Shown: piece by piece, positions 20,675-22,372 of the stretch
How positions within the stretch are numbered: the first letter of the stretch is position 1
Layout: every line of letters starts with the position of its first letter
Virus record (IMG/VR): IMGVR_UViG_3300042878_000349
Span: 1-22,372 of that record
Direction: 5' to 3' (one strand)
Source: a virus
DNA length: 22,372 nt
Notes under the pieces: generated by a model
The model's database searches: none
What the model was told of the DNA's origin: nothing
Seen by the model: the letters and a program-made list of their open reading frames with translations, nothing else
Position numbers and translations under genes: made by a program

Positions 20675-20874
20675 TTCTTCATGTTCCTTATGTAAACCGT
20701 GAAACTGTCTATTGTGACCTGCCCAAAGGCCGTCATTTTCTCTATCTCTTTGGCAACCTCTTCGATTGTGTCGTTGCGTATCTTCTGTGATACCTCGTTG
20801 ATCTGTGACTTAACCATTTGCCGCTTGCGCCAGCCCATAGCCTTCTCCCATATATTTAATTCTGGTTCACTCAT
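20671..20874 (-). CDS. Small basic helical protein (67 aa)
   Basis: AAAGGAG lies 10 bases before ATG 20874. The chain opens MSEPELNIWEKAMGWRKRQM, continues as a helix (NEVSQKIRNDTIEEVAKEIE) and ends in a short beta segment (VTIDSFTVYIRNMKK). No family is recognised. It leads a coupled run to the zinc-finger and ParB-like genes. Confidence 0.65.
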   Translation of the reverse strand: MSEPELNIWEKAMGWRKRQMVKSQINEVSQKIRNDTIEEVAKEIEKMTAFGQVTIDSFTVYIRNMKK

Positions 20875-20906
20875 ATGAGTTTTTCTCCTTTAGCTTGACT
20901 TTGATA

Positions 20907-21362
20907 TCATGCCCTAGCCTCCTCTTGAGCTTTGCTGCGCTGCTTGAGCTCGTAGTCCAACTTCACAATCAAGTCTGCAATATCTGAATCAATCAGGTGC
21001 AGCTTCTTAGTCCAGCGCGAAATCGTCAGCTTAAGATCATGGATAAACTCCTCTTTCATAGAGTCATCCGTCATCACATCGACCATTAGCCTGTAGCCGC
21101 CGCCAGTGCTTCTGTCAGTTGGTAAGCTGACAAATGCGCGAACGTGTGTTGGCTCATCGGCCAATATCGTAATCCGGCACCGTTGAATCAGGGTTCTAGC
21201 CTGATCCCTTCGGTAGTTAATTGCCGCCTCAGTATCATCCCATTCAAAGTGGCTGTGAAGAATGCTTGATTTATCAGCAGCCTCCATGATTACATCGTCA
21301 ATCATCAGAACGCCGCCATTACGCCGCGCCATTTTCTCTAGTAGTTTCCGTTCTGCATCCAT
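20907..21362 (-). CDS. Conserved phage protein of unknown function (151 aa)
   Basis: AAGGAG lies 6 bases before ATG 21362. Residues 33-65 (SILHSHFEWDDTEAAINYRR) carry the HSHFEWDD...YR signature of a conserved phage family. The middle is beta (VRAFVSLPTD, YRLMVDVMTD) and the C-terminus helical (LHLIDSDIADLIVKLDYELK). The family's biochemical role is not known to me. Its start lies about 18 bases from the edge of the pentamer array, so the array may be its untranslated leader. Confidence 0.72.
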   Translation of the reverse strand: MDAERKLLEKMARRNGGVLMIDDVIMEAADKSSILHSHFEWDDTEAAINYRRDQARTLIQRCRITILADEPTHVRAFVSLPTDRSTGGGYRLMVDVMTDDSMKEEFIHDLKLTISRWTKKLHLIDSDIADLIVKLDYELKQRSKAQEEARA

Positions 21363-21380
21363 AAGTTTCTCCTTGTTAAA

Positions 21381-22073
21381 TGCCTGCTAATCCCCGCCTT
21401 GCCAGACCTGTCCGATCCTCGCCATGCCTGCCATACCTTACAGCGCCTTGCCCCGCCGATCCAATCCGTGCCCTGCCTGCCGATCCGCGCCTTACCCTAC
21501 CTCTCCGTGCCTCGCCTCTCCGTGCCTGCCTTTCCACGCCACTCCCGACCGATCCAATCCGCAACGAGCCATACCTGCCATGCCGCGCCTAGTCATACCG
21601 AGCCGCAACCCTCCGTGCCTGCCGATCCAATCCTCACCTTTCCGTAACACGCCCAGCCTCGCCTGCCTCGCCCCACCACGCGCGTCCCAGACGCTCCGTG
21701 CCATGCCTGCCCCGCCTTGCTTCGCCATGCCTTGCCACGCCACACCTGCTATACCGCGCCCCACCGAACCCGTCCACTACGGGCCATGCCTGCCGTGCCT
21801 TGCCTTGCCCCGCCCAACCAAATCGGGCCTCTCCACGCCTGTCCTGCCATTCCGTGCCGCGCCTCACGAAGCCATGCCTCGCCTATCTCCGCCCCGCCTG
21901 CCTTGATGCGCCAAACCTCTCCGCACCGGGCCTTACCAGTGCTCGCCTTGCCACGCCTGCCATGCCTTGCCAGTCCTCGCCCAGACAATCCGCACCGCGC
22001 GTTGCCCCGCCATGCCTGCCTTGCCGGGCCGGGCCATACCGTTCCGGTACGAGCCCCGCCTCGCCTGCGGCGA
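21381..22073. repeat. About 140-unit degenerate 5-bp repeat array (NNNCC on +, GGNNN on -)
   Basis: This 0.7-kb gene-free stretch splits by eye into about 140 units, nearly all 5 bases long and about nine in ten ending in CC (ATGCC, TTGCC, GTGCC, TCGCC, GATCC, AATCC). About a dozen 4-base units occur, and almost all are TGCC. GATCCAATCC recurs at 21458, 21551 and 21624. Short open frames on both strands are a by-product of the composition and have no ribosome sites. It lies between two minus-strand genes. Function is unknown; an origin, a protein-binding array or a structured RNA are possibilities. Confidence 0.9.
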
Positions 22074-22372
22074 TTAGTGGATACTAAACTTGGATTTAAT
22101 TGTTTCCTCGCGGTCGCTCTCCACTACTTGGAACAAGCCAAACCCACAGCCAGCGCTTGCTTTGCTGTCTGGCCGGCCTGCTCCAATCCCTACCTGTAAG
22201 CCGCAACGGCTCACAAGGTTAATTACGTCAACAGTTTTAAACTGATCCATGTCAAAACGAACGCGCAGCTTAACTGCCCATTCTTTGTACATCGGGCGTG
22301 ATCGCACATCCACTACGCCAGTAGCGTTGCGGGTGTGAGCCGTATACACATCACTCTTGCCATAGACGCGCA
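22074..22372 (-). CDS. C-terminal part of a conserved phage protein (cut by window edge)
   Basis: The minus-strand frame is open from the right edge to TAA at 22074. It reads RVYGKSD, VYTAHTRNATGVVDVRSRPM, then KEWAVKLRVRFDMDQFKTVDV, then GLQVGIGAGRPDSKASAGCG and FGLFQVVE. I recognise this as the C-terminal portion of a conserved phage or prophage protein with no firm function. A GTG at 22349 could start a 91-aa product but has no ribosome site, so the gene most likely continues beyond the window. Its stop touches the pentamer array. Confidence 0.75.
   Translation of the reverse strand, partial: RVYGKSDVYTAHTRNATGVVDVRSRPMYKEWAVKLRVRFDMDQFKTVDVINLVSRCGLQVGIGAGRPDSKASAGCGFGLFQVVESDREETIKSKFSIH

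Noticed and set aside
21380-22199. Several 60-160 codon open frames on both strands across the pentamer array
   Set aside because: They arise because a 5-bp unit rich in CC/GG rarely makes stop codons in any frame. All frames give the same 5-residue periodic Gly/Arg/Ala or Pro/Cys/Ser text, and none has a ribosome site.
1-22372. CRISPR arrays, tRNA genes, insertion sequences, integrase and reverse transcriptase (diversity-generating element)
   Set aside because: I looked for repeat-spacer layouts, cloverleaf arms with CCA, transposase DDE text and RT motifs and saw none. The pentamer array has no spacers of constant length.

Overview
The window is a stretch of a tailed double-stranded DNA phage genome (or a close prophage relative). 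Nearly all genes lie on the minus strand and read right to left. The order is typical of a short-tailed phage morphogenesis block: small terminase, large terminase, a long P22-like portal, a GroES-like co-chaperonin, a scaffold, two capsid-associated proteins around an HK97-fold major capsid protein, then head-tail adaptor proteins. The wording of the structural proteins resembles phages known mainly from freshwater metagenomes. A proteobacterial, perhaps betaproteobacterial, host is my inference and is not shown by the sequence. No integrase, lysis gene, tail fibre, tRNA or CRISPR array is visible.

Layout. 1-4182: tightly packed structural genes and small basic proteins, many joined by ATGA or TAATG overlaps. 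4197-6656: a decoration-like protein, the major capsid protein and its upstream partner. Two intrinsic terminators and one good promoter divide this part into expression units. 6675-12691: a conserved small protein, scaffold, co-chaperonin, portal and large terminase. 12688-13825: a LexA-like winged-helix protein and the small terminase. 14002-17310: a divergent plus-strand operon of about ten small genes, mostly very GC-rich, with its own sigma70-type promoter. 17351-21362: minus-strand replication or early genes (Toprim primase-like protein, SF2 helicase with a zinc ribbon, ParB-like protein, three small proteins). 21381-22073: a gene-free array of about 140 degenerate 5-bp units. 22074-22372: the end of another phage gene running off the window.

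How it fits together. The minus-strand genes replicate the DNA (helicase, Toprim, perhaps the ParB-like protein), then build and fill the capsid. The co-chaperonin probably redirects host GroEL to fold the capsid protein. The plus-strand cassette looks like an accessory unit of unknown function. Together with the small terminase it is bracketed by two 43-nt inverted copies (35 of 43 identical) at 12984-13026 and 17312-17354.

The two least ordinary objects are the pentamer array, which has an almost unbroken 5-bp rhythm and one kind of regular phase slip, and the bracketed cassette. All functional statements rest on reading motifs by eye; no search was run.
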